29,177 bases of DNA from an uncultured Mycoplasmatota bacterium (lineage in GTDB: Bacteria > Bacillota_I > Bacilli_A > RF39 > UBA660). The stretch covers positions 1-29,177 of the forward strand of contig UROI01000016.1 in the NCBI GenBank assembly GCA_900549325.1. The letters are read 5' to 3'. The position numbers were made by a program, and so were the translations under genes. This document shows positions 7,881 to 16,176 of the stretch, in pieces. Within the stretch, counting starts at the first letter, position 1. Each line of letters opens with the position of its first letter. The notes beneath the pieces were generated by a model, which worked only from the letters and a program-made list of their open reading frames with translations, ran no database searches and had not been told where the DNA came from.

Positions 7881-8545
7881 GTGTTGACCTCACTTAACTG
7901 ATGCTTGGTTAGTTTAAAAATTTTATCAGAAATCTTTTCGACAAATTCAATCTCATGCGATACAACAATTAATGTCATGTCTTCTTTTACTAAATTGTTG
8001 ATTAATTCTAAAACGCTATCTTTCATTTCTTTATCTAGGGCACTTGTCGGCTCATCTAATAACATGATATCAGGTTTCATTAGTACTGTTCTTGCTATAG
8101 CAACTCTCTGCTGCTGACCACCAGACAGTTCACTAGGATATTTATCTTTTTTTTCCATTAAATCTATTTTTTTTAAAATATTTAATGCCATTTTTTCACT
8201 TTTTTCTTTAGAAATTTTTTTTATTTTTAACAAACCAATAGTTAAATTTTCTAACACAGTTAAATGTTCGAACAAATTATAGTCCTGAAAAACAAGGCCT
8301 ATTTTTTGCCTTAATTCTGATAATGGTATGGTGTTTATATTTTTGCCATTAAGTATTATTTCTCCGGTATCTATATTTTCTAAATGATTCATACACTTTA
8401 ATAGTGTACTTTTCCCACTGCCACTTTTTCCTATAATAGAAATTACCTCTCCCCTTCTTATCTCTAAATTGACATTTTTGAAGACATTTTCACCATCATA
8501 TTTTTTTGATATATTATTTAATTTTAAAATTACATCATTTTTCAC
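7877..8545 (-). CDS. polar amino-acid ABC transporter ATP-binding protein (GlnQ/HisP type)
   Basis: The 222 residues show Walker A GKSGSGKST, a Q-loop (VFQDYNLFEHLTVLEN), signature LSGGQQQRVAIAR, Walker B MLLDEPTSALD and an H-loop (VSHEIEF), all as in the polar amino-acid uptake family. The protein is a little shorter than GlnQ (about 240). The start is GTG (8543-8545) behind a GGTGGTGA sequence, and it overlaps the permease gene by 11 bases. It works at the inner face of the membrane with the permease upstream; the binding lipoprotein gene precedes both. The importer family suggests uptake of an amino-acid-like compound rather than export. Confidence 0.92.
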   Translation of the reverse strand: MKNDVILKLNNISKKYDGENVFKNVNLEIRRGEVISIIGKSGSGKSTLLKCMNHLENIDTGEIILNGKNINTIPLSELRQKIGLVFQDYNLFEHLTVLENLTIGLLKIKKISKEKSEKMALNILKKIDLMEKKDKYPSELSGGQQQRVAIARTVLMKPDIMLLDEPTSALDKEMKDSVLELINNLVKEDMTLIVVSHEIEFVEKISDKIFKLTKHQLSEVNT

Positions 8546-9311
8546 TTTTCTTCACCACCTTATGGTTAATTCTTTTATATAAACAATCTAAAGTTTTTCC
8601 AATCATTAAACAAATAAAATAATAAATTATAGCAGTAACTATTAGAGGAAGAAAAGGTTCATAAGTTCTATTTCTAATAATATCACTAGCCTTAGTTAGA
8701 TCCATAATTGATATATAACCCGCTATTGATGTAGATTTTATTAATGACACACTTTCATTCTTAAATATTGGTATTATATATGATAACGATTGGGGAATAA
8801 TTATATATCGCAATGTTTGTACTTTGGTAAAGCCTAATGAATAGGCTGAATATATTTGAGATTTATTCAAAGATAAATATGCACCTCTAAATACTTCGGA
8901 AATGTAAGCGGAAAAGTATATTGAAAATGTAATAATTGCTACAAACATGGGATTAATATTTATCTTTCCAAAGATAACATAATAAAATATTAATAACAAT
9001 ACAGTAACAGGAGTTCCTTGCAAAATATTTACTATAATTTTAGATAACAAACTCAATAATTTAATTTTTGATTTTCTTAGTAAAAAAAGTAAAAATCCTA
9101 CTAATGTTCCAATTAAAATTGAAGAAATAGAGATTATTAATGTTGCTCTTAATCCTTTTAAAATTAGCAAATATCTATTCTCTTGAATAAAATTTTGACT
9201 AAAGTTATTATATAAATCATTAAAAAAAATAGTAATTTCATCTTTAAAATAATATACAAGAAACATTGACAAAATTAATACTATTATGTATTTAATCTTA
9301 TTTTTTTTCAT
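8535..9311 (-). CDS. polar amino-acid ABC transporter permease (HisM/GlnP family)
   Basis: An integral membrane protein of about 258 residues with around five hydrophobic spans. The family's cytoplasmic coupling motif is EVFRGAYLSLNKSQIYSAYSLGF (written here as its two ends: EVFRGAYLSL and QIYSAYSLGF), followed by a typical IPQSL. An in-frame GTG lies at 9321-9323. I prefer the ATG at 9309-9311 because GTGAG lies at a proper distance and the protein then starts MKKNKIKYIIV, a positive end before the first span. It lies between the binding-protein and ATPase genes and overlaps the latter. A transporter with a single permease would act as a homodimer. Confidence 0.9.
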   Translation of the reverse strand: MKKNKIKYIIVLILSMFLVYYFKDEITIFFNDLYNNFSQNFIQENRYLLILKGLRATLIISISSILIGTLVGFLLFLLRKSKIKLLSLLSKIIVNILQGTPVTVLLLIFYYVIFGKININPMFVAIITFSIYFSAYISEVFRGAYLSLNKSQIYSAYSLGFTKVQTLRYIIIPQSLSYIIPIFKNESVSLIKSTSIAGYISIMDLTKASDIIRNRTYEPFLPLIVTAIIYYFICLMIGKTLDCLYKRINHKVVKKSEK

Positions 9312-9372
9312 ATTAAATCTCACTTCCTTTTTAATATTTTAACAATGGAACAATAATTACTTGATACTACTA

Positions 9373-10152
9373 CTATTTTCGAACTACAACTACTATTCCA
9401 CCAGTATAATCTGGGGTAGAAAATAAAACTGATTTTTTTCTTTCTTCAGTAACAATAATAGAACAACCTGCTACATCAACCTTTCCAGATTTTAATGCCG
9501 GTATAATTCCTTCAAAAGACATTTCAATAATTTCCAAATTAAATTCTAACTTCTCACATATATAAGAAATAACTTCGATATCGTAGCCAACTATTTCGTT
9601 GTTTTTTATATAGGAAAATGGTGCCGAACCGGAAACAGTAGCAAATTTTATCGTTCCGTTCTTGTTACTAAAATTATAATCATTCAATTCCTTTATATCT
9701 TCATTGTTTCCCATCCATTTATTTTCCATTTGATTTAATGTACCATCTTTTTCCATCTCTGTTAGTACTTCATCTATTTTAAGTTTTAGTTCTTTCTTTG
9801 ATGGATTGATTGCAAAAGCATAACTATCATCAGTAAGTTTATCGTCTAAAATTTTTAAATCATGGTTTTTATTAATGATTTCATTTGCTAATGGCTTATC
9901 TGTTAAAAATCCATCTATCTTTCCAGACTTTAGTGCAATTATTTGATCACTATAACTATTAAAGTATAATGTTTTAACTCCTACTATTTTATCATCAGCA
10001 ATATTATCATACTCTGAACCTGTGTATATACCTACACTTGCACCAGTTAAATCGTTTAAGTTTTCAATATTTTTTAATTCATTAGTACAACCACTTATCA
10101 TAAATATGAATAATGTAAGTATTAAAAATAATTTATTTTTTTCTTTTGACAT
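9373..10152 (-). CDS. amino-acid binding lipoprotein with permuted lobe order
   Basis: A 259-residue solute-binding protein anchored by a lipobox (MISGC, Cys22). Its order is unusual. The part after the signal (about 35-150: NLNDLTGASVGIYTG, LKSGKIDGFLTD, MEKDGTLNQMENKWMG) corresponds to the second lobe and C-terminus of ordinary family 3 proteins. Residues 165-259 (GTIKFATVSGSAPFSYI, VGYDIEVISYI, IIPALKSGKVDVAG, ERKKSVLFSTP) correspond to the first lobe. It is therefore a circular permutation; similar arrangements occur in some Firmicutes binding-protein/permease fusions. The EER segment and S/T residues that bind the amino-acid carboxylate are present. It overlaps the ATP-grasp gene by 20 bases. 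Confidence 0.85.
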   Translation of the reverse strand: MSKEKNKLFLILTLFIFMISGCTNELKNIENLNDLTGASVGIYTGSEYDNIADDKIVGVKTLYFNSYSDQIIALKSGKIDGFLTDKPLANEIINKNHDLKILDDKLTDDSYAFAINPSKKELKLKIDEVLTEMEKDGTLNQMENKWMGNNEDIKELNDYNFSNKNGTIKFATVSGSAPFSYIKNNEIVGYDIEVISYICEKLEFNLEIIEMSFEGIIPALKSGKVDVAGCSIIVTEERKKSVLFSTPDYTGGIVVVVRK

Positions 10153-11392
10153 AACTTTTTTTGAACTCCTTTACTGTTTCGATAGTATAATTATCATAAA
10201 CTTTTTGCATTTTTCGTAATGTATCAAACTCATCGGAACCTAACACTTGCACCCATCCGGAGGCATCATTTCCAACTCTTCTTTTCTTCTGATATTCTCC
10301 AACTTTGGCAAACATTTCTCCAGAAATAACACCATCCATTTGTAATAATTCTTCTAAAGAAGTTAACTTTGCAATAATTCCTTCTTTATTTGGTAAATAT
10401 AAATCACCAACACTTATAATAGGATTTCTATAACTTAATCTTACAGGTTTATGAACTGCTATATCTAGTAGTAGATTATATATATCTATTCCGTAAGAAT
10501 AACTATGATTTAAGGTTGCTTGACATCCAGGTAATCTCCAACCCAATTCACTTGCTTTAACATTTCCTTCAGCATCAATAAAAACCTCTATAGTCATTGC
10601 TCCATCTTTTAAGTTCATTCCAGAAACAATTTGCTGTATAAATTCTTTAGGAACAAATTTAAAATATGATGGTATTTGTGGAACTGTCATGTGGCAATTT
10701 AAATTATTTGCTATAGAGGCCCATATAGTTGGATTTGGAATATATGTTACGTAGGAGTCTAAGACCTTCCCATTCTGTACTAAACTTTCTATGGACCATT
10801 CTCGATCATAGCAAAAATCTTCTACCATATATTTGCCTTCTACAATATCAATTTCTAGGTTGTTTATATCTTCTAATGAAGAAATTATATAAGTATTTAT
10901 ACTATTCATACCTCTTCTCGGTTTAAATATTATTTTTTTGCAATCATTTTGATTAAAAAGTGTTTTTAATTCTTCTTTACTATTGACCTCGAAAAAATCT
11001 ACAGTATCTATTCCTATTTCTCTAAATTTTTTCTTCATATCAACTTTATCTCTAACCCATTTTATTTGCTCATCAGTTAATGAATATAATCCTAATTTAT
11101 TTGCAAACCTATTTGCAAATTCTAAATAATACTCTGAATCATTCAAAAAGTAATCTATATCTTGTATTTTCTTATCGCTTAGCCATGTTTTAAACTTAGA
11201 AACTTCGTCATCCATATCATTATAATAATTAATTATATAGCTTGAAACATTTTTTGTTTTATTCAAATACTCTTCACTAAAAAATTTCATATTTTTATTT
11301 GTTCTAATAATTATTGGATTTATATCACTTCTTTTTAATAACGCATGCGATAAATTTGATTCATATTCTTCAAAATATAATAGTGTTTTCAT
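10133..11392 (-). CDS. ATP-grasp ligase (BacD/L-amino-acid-ligase-like)
   Basis: A 419-residue ATP-grasp enzyme. The ATP Lys is in IIFKPRRGMNS (K157) after an N-terminal preATP region of about 110 residues. The metal segment is IEVFID (E269) plus SELGWRLPGC (E282, R286), then a C-terminal GDLYLPNKEGIIAKL portion resembling the RS domain of BacD-type L-amino-acid ligases. The usual E-x-N Mg ligand reads E-L-G, a variant seen in divergent members. Expected chemistry is ATP-driven acyl-phosphate formation followed by attack of an amine to give an amide or dipeptide. It is coupled by ATGA to the DcsG-like gene upstream and has an AAGGAG site. Confidence 0.8.
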   Translation of the reverse strand: MKTLLYFEEYESNLSHALLKRSDINPIIIRTNKNMKFFSEEYLNKTKNVSSYIINYYNDMDDEVSKFKTWLSDKKIQDIDYFLNDSEYYLEFANRFANKLGLYSLTDEQIKWVRDKVDMKKKFREIGIDTVDFFEVNSKEELKTLFNQNDCKKIIFKPRRGMNSINTYIISSLEDINNLEIDIVEGKYMVEDFCYDREWSIESLVQNGKVLDSYVTYIPNPTIWASIANNLNCHMTVPQIPSYFKFVPKEFIQQIVSGMNLKDGAMTIEVFIDAEGNVKASELGWRLPGCQATLNHSYSYGIDIYNLLLDIAVHKPVRLSYRNPIISVGDLYLPNKEGIIAKLTSLEELLQMDGVISGEMFAKVGEYQKKRRVGNDASGWVQVLGSDEFDTLRKMQKVYDNYTIETVKEFKKSYVKRKK

Positions 11393-12270
11393 TTATCTAT
11401 TCTCCTTATTAACTTTTTTGCAAATTGATTCATTGATTCAGTTTTCTTTTTTTCATCTGATATGAATTTAAAAAGTAAATCTGGTTCTGCTAACTCAACT
11501 TCCATAATCATTGGTTTATTATTGTGTAATACAATATCAACTCTCATATATAAATAACTTGAATATTCTTCTATCTTAGATACTTTGTCTGCTAATTTTT
11601 TTACGGATTCTGGAATAGTTGCTAAATATACTGGTTTTTCTCTGTTGGTAAATACTCCTGGATATCTCATCATATTGTGAGTGTTTATACCATCAATATA
11701 TATACATGCAAATTCACCATTTTGAACCTCTTTTATATAAGGTTGTAACATAATGCCGTTGTCTTCACAATTTATAATTTCTTCAAAAGACTTTTTAATT
11801 TTATCTATATCTAGCGTTTCGTTACTACTAATCAAAAATGTATTTTCACCACTTCCTGATATTATTGGTTTTAAAACTTGTTGCTTTTTCTCATCAAACT
11901 TAATATCAGTAAATAAATCTTCTGATTTATAAATAAATTCAGTTGGAATAATAGGTATTTCATACTTGGCTAACAATTCAAATTGCTTATCTTTCCTAAT
12001 ATTATTTAAAATTAAGTCAGGGCTATTTAATAATAAAATTTGATTTTGTTTTATCATATTTAACCATGCCTTGAATTTTAAATAATTGTTTTGATATCCC
12101 CAAACGGAACGCAATATCAATGCTGCGTATATATCATAGTTTATATTGGGATCTTCCCACGAAATAATATCGGCATTATATCCTCTTTGAATTAAAGTAT
12201 TTTGTAACAATTTATCTTCTTCTATTTTGTTTTGCCATTTATTGCAAGAAACTATTGCTATTTTTTTCAT
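11389..12270 (-). CDS. ATP-grasp enzyme, DcsG (cycloserine synthetase)-like
   Basis: A 293-residue ATP-grasp protein of the family containing DcsG and relatives of glutathione synthetase. The layout is characteristic: LRSVWGYQNNYLKFKAWL, then LNSPDLILNNIRKDKQFELL, QVLKPIISGSGENTF (ATP site), LQPYIKEVQNGEFACIYIDG, MMRYPGVF, and a metal site MEVELAEPDLLF. The family joins a carboxylate to an amine or cyclises amino-acid derivatives. An ATG at 12292-12294 is upstream in frame, but the one at 12268-12270 has AAGGAAG before it and leads directly into the KKIAIVSC strand. It overlaps the next ligase gene by 4 bases and begins right after the aminotransferase stop. Confidence 0.82.
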   Translation of the reverse strand: MKKIAIVSCNKWQNKIEEDKLLQNTLIQRGYNADIISWEDPNINYDIYAALILRSVWGYQNNYLKFKAWLNMIKQNQILLLNSPDLILNNIRKDKQFELLAKYEIPIIPTEFIYKSEDLFTDIKFDEKKQQVLKPIISGSGENTFLISSNETLDIDKIKKSFEEIINCEDNGIMLQPYIKEVQNGEFACIYIDGINTHNMMRYPGVFTNREKPVYLATIPESVKKLADKVSKIEEYSSYLYMRVDIVLHNNKPMIMEVELAEPDLLFKFISDEKKKTESMNQFAKKLIRRIDK

Positions 12271-12272
12271 CT

Positions 12273-13796
12273 TTATCTTAACTTCCTTAAACATCTATTC
12301 ATAGCACCAAAGTGTTCTATGATATCTTCTCTTGGTAAAGCAGTAGTAACTCTACCTACTAATTGCTCTTGATTAGGCCATGAAATAGATTGTCCTAAAA
12401 TAATTTTAATTTTTTCTTGTTCATACATATATTTCAATAATTCTTTTTCATTACTAATTGTTCTACCATAATCACTTGATTTATTTTTGAGGTTGGTATA
12501 GTCTAACATTACAAAGAAACCAGATTCTGGATATGTACCATCAACAATATTAACACCTGGTATGCCTTCTAACAATTCATTTACATTAAAATCATTCTGG
12601 GCATATCTTCTTATTTCACTTTCTATTTCATTACGTAAATTTATATCTTTAATAGTATCAATTCCCTCGACTAAAGATTTTAATAATTCTAATCTATATT
12701 TATACTCTTTAATGATTGGATTAAAGAAATTATCATATTCTCTATACCTCTCTACACTAGAATTAAATGCTCCTGCTAATGCACGTCCTTGTAGAACTGG
12801 TGAAGAGTCCATAGTTTGAAAAATATAATTTCTTATTCCTCTAATTATTATTTCATTAGCGACAACCATTCCTGCTCTAATAGAAGCTAGTCCATAACAT
12901 TTAGATAATCCAGTTATTGTAATAGTATTATCAAAATATTTAGCATATGTTCCCATAGGCTTCGCCAAGTTATTTCTATCAAACGTAAGATCCCTATATA
13001 TTAAATCATCAATAACGAATACACCTTTTTCTAGGCAAACATCACCTATTTTTTCTAGTATTTTGCGGTTATTATCGTTCATTACCTTTCCTAATGGATT
13101 ATGTGGATTTTCATTTAAAAATGCCACAACTTTTGGTGTATATTCAAGCTTGCCTTTATATTTTTCTTCTAATTGCTGATTTATTTCATCAATTTTCAAA
13201 GACAATTTTTTTGGATTAACATACCAATTATCTTCAACGGATAAAGGTAAAATTTCAACTATTGCTCCAGCAGAACGTTCTGGTGTAAAAGTGAAAAGTC
13301 CATAATTTGGTCCAGTCATCAAAACTACATCGTATGGTTTTGCTATTATTTTCATAATAATATTAAATGCCTGCGTTGTTGATAGTGTAAAGATTATATT
13401 ATCTTCTGACAAATCACTATTTCTTTGAAAGCCTTCTTTCTTTAAATAATCAACTATAATTTTTCTTGAATATTCATCTCCAGCAGCCATTGGATAATCA
13501 GATAATTTGTCTTCGTACATTACTTCTAATAATTCTCTTTTACATGGTGGAAATGCTTCTGTTTTCATTGGACTGCCACCACCTAACGATCTGGAACTTC
13601 TCCCTCTTATTCTTTCATTTTCTAATTCATATAATTCATTTCCATATAATTCAAAGGCATCATATATTTTGGCAACTTCTGGAGAGTAAGGACCACCAGA
13701 TTTTGGCTCCCCTAAATTTGGTAAACCTCTCACAAAATGTTCTAATATTGGTTTTTCTTCTACGACTCTTTTTAAGGATAATGGTAATTTTGACAT
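12273..13796 (-). CDS. PLP-dependent class I/II aminotransferase-like enzyme
   Basis: This is the first gene of the long operon, 507 residues. Fold-type I PLP motifs are clear: NENPHNPLG (228-236), the PLP-ring Asp and Tyr in VIDDLIYRD (D263/D264, Y267), the Schiff-base lysine K299 in TGLSKCYGLASIRAG, and R307. It is about 100 residues longer than ordinary aspartate aminotransferases, with an N-terminal 80-residue segment containing SGGPYSPEV and a GGGSP loop. It slightly recalls aspartate 4-decarboxylase/transaminases in size, but I cannot assign it. It probably makes or consumes the amino-acid building block used by the two ligases downstream. The ribosome site GGAGG is excellent. Confidence 0.85.
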   Translation of the reverse strand: MSKLPLSLKRVVEEKPILEHFVRGLPNLGEPKSGGPYSPEVAKIYDAFELYGNELYELENERIRGRSSRSLGGGSPMKTEAFPPCKRELLEVMYEDKLSDYPMAAGDEYSRKIIVDYLKKEGFQRNSDLSEDNIIFTLSTTQAFNIIMKIIAKPYDVVLMTGPNYGLFTFTPERSAGAIVEILPLSVEDNWYVNPKKLSLKIDEINQQLEEKYKGKLEYTPKVVAFLNENPHNPLGKVMNDNNRKILEKIGDVCLEKGVFVIDDLIYRDLTFDRNNLAKPMGTYAKYFDNTITITGLSKCYGLASIRAGMVVANEIIIRGIRNYIFQTMDSSPVLQGRALAGAFNSSVERYREYDNFFNPIIKEYKYRLELLKSLVEGIDTIKDINLRNEIESEIRRYAQNDFNVNELLEGIPGVNIVDGTYPESGFFVMLDYTNLKNKSSDYGRTISNEKELLKYMYEQEKIKIILGQSISWPNQEQLVGRVTTALPREDIIEHFGAMNRCLRKLR

Positions 13797-13812
13797 ATGT
13801 AAACCTCCGATC

Positions 13813-13839
13813 TGCTATTATTATACTACAACAATAGCA
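13813..13839 (-). promoter_or_regulatory. promoter -10 of the long operon within a 27-bp inverted repeat
   Basis: On the minus strand a perfect TATAAT (13820-13825) lies 24 bases before the aminotransferase ATG, with GGAGG between (13804-13808). The -35 is poor. The -10 is enclosed by an inverted repeat: TGCTATTATT (13813-13822) and AACAATAGCA (13830-13839), ten-base arms with one mismatch and a 7-base spacer. This is the arrangement of an operator whose occupant would block RNA polymerase; a weak -35 could also mean activator dependence. Confidence 0.6.
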
Positions 13840-13959
13840 AAATGTATTATTCAGGTTTTCGATAATAATTATCTAAATATTATATTCTTTTATTAAATGC
13901 ATATCTTTTAAGAAGTAAAACCATATATCGATAATCTTTATTTATCCTATTCATAATAT

Positions 13960-14395
13960 TTAAATAATTATAGTTTTTTTTATTAACTTATATGCATAAT
14001 CAATCGTAGACATAGACGGCCAACAGATCATTTTATTTGTATATCTGTCATTAAATAATTCAAGATCCAGCCTCAATATTAAAGCTTTACTATATGAATA
14101 ATTAAAGTAATTATATATATTTTTTGATATGTTTTATCTATCGTGTGGTTCTTTACGCAAACACCCATTGAGTACATATTAACTTTTTCTAAAAGTAACT
14201 TATATATCACCGACCAAGATATATATTCCTTTTTTTCTAATTAAAGTGCCTTGAATTTCCAATCTACGATTGTTTCTTTTATTTTCAAATCTTAATTCGT
14301 ATAATTTTTTATAATCATTAAAAATATTCTTGATAAAATAATCAAAAATTTTATTTTTTTGATGAAACTATCGGTTGATGTTGTGTTAATTTCAT
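13960..14395 (-). pseudogene. frameshifted relic of an unidentified gene
   Basis: Three minus-strand pieces read as protein-like sequence in successive frames. MKLTQHQPIVSSK starts at 14395. A frameshift in an A-run then leads to NKIFDYFIKNIFNDYKKLY...RLEIQGTLIRKKG, ending in a stop at 14200. Last comes NYFNYSYSKALILRLDLELF...WPSMSTIDYAYKLIKK, ending at 13960. Amphipathic, charged composition suggests a once real soluble protein. I could not identify the family. It occupies the region just upstream of the long operon's promoter. Confidence 0.45.
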
Positions 14396-14690
14396 TGTGC
14401 ATATTATTAATTAAAATATCATGAATCAACGTAATTTAAGTTAATCATAAACAACAGCCAATTTAATTATATAACTAAAATCCGTTATATAATCATATAA
14501 GTCTTAGATTAAAATTATATTATAACTTAATAAATAAAAAAGAGGCTAGTTTAAAGAAATTGCTGAAAAAGTAGTCTTTTATTTTACACAAAGTATTTTA
14601 TAAAGTTTAAATCCCTATTTTTGGCAGAATATACTTTGAAAGTGAAAAGCAGCATACAAAATATACTTAATTTTAACTATTAAAGTGGAA
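14396..14690. other. non-coding stretch without recognisable gene
   Basis: No open frame or protein-like relic is convincing here. A bulged hairpin near 14537-14580 (AAAAGA..CTA with TAGTCTTTT) has U-runs on either strand and could act as a weak bidirectional terminator. The remainder is AT-rich spacer. Confidence 0.4.
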
Positions 14691-14694
14691 AATA

Positions 14695-14734
14695 AAAAAC
14701 TAAGTTTTTTCATTTGAAAATTTTCTTAGTTTTT
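14695..14734 (-). terminator. intrinsic terminator after the Nudix-like gene
   Basis: AAAAACTAAG (14695-14704) and CTTAGTTTTT (14725-14734) are perfect 10-base arms, with an inner TTTTC/GAAAA stem in the loop. On the minus strand the stem runs into TTATTTT. It closes the LysR/Nudix-like transcript and separates it from the long operon. Confidence 0.75.
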
Positions 14735-14743
14735 AAGTAATCT

Positions 14744-15265
14744 CTAGTTCAAACCATTCTCTTTCATAAGTGGTATTACGTATTCTTCTATTCTAGGAAT
14801 TAAAACCCATGCAATTTCTCCATTTTCAATCATGTTATATAATTCTTTTAGGTCAATCCATTTTGCTTGAACAGCAGTATTATCATTAAAACATATTTTA
14901 TTTAAATCGATATCTTTATATAGAATATATGTTTCATAAATATAATGGTATGGATCACGCAGCCTAGTATCAACTTTTTTTAATTCTGCATTTGAAATTT
15001 TTATTCCTATTTTTGAATTAATTGATTTTATACAAGTATCGATAGGAGCATCACCACTTAAAACATTTCCATTGATACTATTCCAAAATCCAGGATAGTG
15101 TATGTTATAATTCAGTGTATTTCTTATTAATAGTAACTGTTTTTTCGAATTTAAAGTCCATATATTTATTGAATAATGATATTTATCTTCTGGTATTTCA
15201 TCAGTATCATTTATAATTATTCCTGTATTATTAAAATTTTTGTCGTATAAATCCCACTTACTCAT
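14744..15265 (-). CDS. Nudix-fold protein lacking catalytic residues (IDI/YfcD-like)
   Basis: The 173 residues follow the isopentenyl-diphosphate-isomerase/YfcD branch of the Nudix fold. WDLYDKNFNNTG opens the protein, then IPEDKYHYSINIWTLNSKKQLLL, then YPGFWNSINGNVLSGD. The Nudix box position, however, reads GNVLSGD-(7)-KSINSKIGI: the essential REUXEE is replaced by KSINSK, so the metal-binding glutamates are gone. It is probably not a hydrolase but a ligand-binding protein. It overlaps the LysR gene by four bases (ATGA) and has a strong GAGGAGG site, so the two are made together; a sensor role for the regulator is inferred. Confidence 0.75.
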   Translation of the reverse strand: MSKWDLYDKNFNNTGIIINDTDEIPEDKYHYSINIWTLNSKKQLLLIRNTLNYNIHYPGFWNSINGNVLSGDAPIDTCIKSINSKIGIKISNAELKKVDTRLRDPYHYIYETYILYKDIDLNKICFNDNTAVQAKWIDLKELYNMIENGEIAWVLIPRIEEYVIPLMKENGLN

Positions 15266-16152
15266 TGTAATTCCTCCTCATATTGTTTTTTTAATATTTT
15301 AATAAATTTATTTATGTTAGTAATATTTTTTCCTTTTTTATAGACTATATATATATTATCATCAAAAAGTTCTTCAATTACTTTTACTTTTTTAACATAA
15401 CCATTTACAATTTCCTCTCTAAAAAATGCTTCGTTTGCAAAACATAATCCCATATTATTTTTTACTAATTTTTTTGATAGCATACTATCATTAACTGAAA
15501 TAATATTTTCAAATAAAATTCCATTATCAAAACACATTTTTTGAAACTTGCCATTTTTTTTATTCGGACACATTGATATTAACTTTGTATTTTTCAATTC
15601 TTTAATTGAATTAATAAGTTCATAATTTTTTGATAATTCTTTTCCTGATACAAAAACATTATTTAAAACACATAATAATTCTTTGTTATCTGTTGCTATT
15701 AAATTTGTATAATCTTCATAATCAATGACTATATCGTATTCTTCATTAAATTTTTTAACATCTAATTTTGAATATAAATTTATGTTAATGTGAATATTGG
15801 GATAAGTGTTAATAAATTCAACTATTGCATCTTTGAATATAAAATCTGACAAATAATGTCTGACTCCTATGGTTATTTCTTGCCTGTTTTGATTGTTAAA
15901 TTGCTCTAGATTTTGATTCAAAACATTAAAAGCAGTTTTAAGATTTTCATATAAGTTATGCCCATCTTCAGTTAATTCAAAATTTTTATTATCCCGTATG
16001 ATTAAATTTTTATCTAGCTGCAACTCTAATTGTTTTATATTATAGCTTAAAGATGATTGAGCAACATTTAAATTTTTAGATGCATTTGTAAATCCATTAT
16101 AATAAACTACATAATAAAAGTATTTAAATAAGTTTAAATTAAAATTGTTCAT
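15262..16152 (-). CDS. LysR-family transcriptional regulator
   Basis: A 296-residue LysR protein. The N-terminal winged helix-turn-helix is typical (FKYFYYVVYYNGFTNASKNL, AQSSLSYNIKQLELQL, LIIRDNKNFELTEDG), followed by a linker helix and a substrate-binding domain starting EITIGVRHYLSDF. LysR proteins bind operators and respond to small molecules. Here the divergent target is not obvious because all neighbours point the same way; the long operon downstream (promoter near 13820) is a candidate. Its own promoter, TAGACA-N17-TACAAT, lies at 16177-16205, and GGAAGTGAT precedes the ATG. Confidence 0.9.
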   Translation of the reverse strand: MNNFNLNLFKYFYYVVYYNGFTNASKNLNVAQSSLSYNIKQLELQLDKNLIIRDNKNFELTEDGHNLYENLKTAFNVLNQNLEQFNNQNRQEITIGVRHYLSDFIFKDAIVEFINTYPNIHININLYSKLDVKKFNEEYDIVIDYEDYTNLIATDNKELLCVLNNVFVSGKELSKNYELINSIKELKNTKLISMCPNKKNGKFQKMCFDNGILFENIISVNDSMLSKKLVKNNMGLCFANEAFFREEIVNGYVKKVKVIEELFDDNIYIVYKKGKNITNINKFIKILKKQYEEELQ

Positions 16153-16176
16153 TATGTTATCACTTCCGTTAACATT

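Noticed and set aside
12273..13796. Naming the aminotransferase aspartate 4-decarboxylase
   Set aside because: Only the length is suggestive; I cannot confirm the diagnostic residues.
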